A stretch of 64,000 bases of DNA, from assembly GCA_020633415.1 (NCBI GenBank), contig JACKDQ010000009.1, positions 163,470-227,469 on the forward strand, read 5' to 3'. Made by a program: the position numbers and the translations under genes. Positions within the stretch are counted from its first letter, which is position 1. Every line of letters starts with the position of its first letter. This DNA comes from Deltaproteobacteria bacterium. Its GTDB lineage: Bacteria; Myxococcota_A; Polyangia; GCA-2747355. This document shows positions 63,968-64,000 of this stretch, piece by piece. Under the pieces are notes generated by a model, which searched no databases, was not told the origin of the DNA, and saw only the letters and a list, made by a program, of their open reading frames with translations.

Positions 63968-64000
63968 CTACTCGTCGTCGTCGTCGTCGTCGTCGTCGTC
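63968..64000 (-). CDS. rpoA: Partial CDS, C-terminal poly-Asp tail (probably RNA polymerase alpha)
   Basis: Only the last ten codons and the stop are in the window: nine GAC (Asp) codons, GAG (Glu), TAG. The gene lies 51 bases upstream of rplQ on the same strand, the position of rpoA in most bacteria. Identification rests on gene order only. The uninterrupted trinucleotide run is described as a finding. Confidence 0.45.
   Translation of the reverse strand, partial: DDDDDDDDDE

Overview
This is a high-GC (roughly 60%) stretch of bacterial chromosome whose content points to a Gram-negative of the former Deltaproteobacteria, most plausibly a Myxococcota or Bradymonadota-like lineage. The clues are many outer-membrane-type lipoproteins with Asp/Ala/Thr-rich linkers, PEGA and lamin-tail domain proteins, a PilZ protein, a pseudo-receiver/J-like fusion, TolQ/TolR arrays, and a fused acyl-CoA dehydratase activase. 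The placement is inferred from gene families only. No rRNA, tRNA, CRISPR array, phage gene, transposase or integron was seen; the window looks like vertically inherited chromosome with a ribosomal-protein locus (rplQ, rpoA tail) at the right edge.

Layout. 1-449 is a truncated Ig-like lipoprotein. 553-6222 is a divergent pair of MotA/TolQ/ExbB plus TolR/ExbD operons: leftward TolQ, TolQ, TolR and a TolQ-TolR fusion; rightward TolQ, TolR, TolR. 6237-10068 holds an APC permease, a HEAT-repeat lipoprotein and a TPR-like membrane protein. 10141-13062 is the coupled operon yebC-ruvC-ruvA-ruvB. 13207-18693 is a two-gene 2-hydroxyacyl-CoA dehydratase/activase system whose promoter carries a perfect 22-bp palindrome between its -35 and -10 boxes. 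18937-27103 is a GST-like gene, a TonB-dependent receptor and several lipoproteins.

27227-31117 is a biotin-dependent carboxylase operon (carboxyltransferase, biotin carrier, biotin carboxylase) in which the carboxyltransferase is strongly divergent at its active-site motifs and has an extra N-terminal winged-helix-like segment. 31346-36767 holds two exported unknowns, a RecD2-type helicase and a lamin-tail lipoprotein. 36990-40570 is aminotransferase-maf-yggS followed by a lytic transglycosylase. 40536-40890 is a frameshifted remnant of a membrane-protein gene. 40969-50182 is a leftward run gpmI, FecR-type lipoprotein, PEGA/beta-barrel protein and dnaE. 50260-51471 is lepB plus a small anchored protein.

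51442-57593 is the coupled operon priA, pseudo-receiver/J-like gene, fmt, rsmB, rpe. 57752-61610 encodes FliO-FliP-FliQ-FliR and a convergent FlhB/SctU (autocleavage motif NPTR rather than NPTH), with a zinc-ribbon PilZ gene upstream of fliO. 61731-63143 is a lipoprotein with OB-fold-like repeats; 63416-64000 is rplQ and the poly-Asp end of the gene before it.

The best candidates for something new are the four-TolQ/four-TolR motor cluster with its fused subunit and cysteine-bearing periplasmic insertions, the divergent carboxyltransferase, and the palindrome-controlled activase operon. All functional statements are from reading the sequence; no database search was run.
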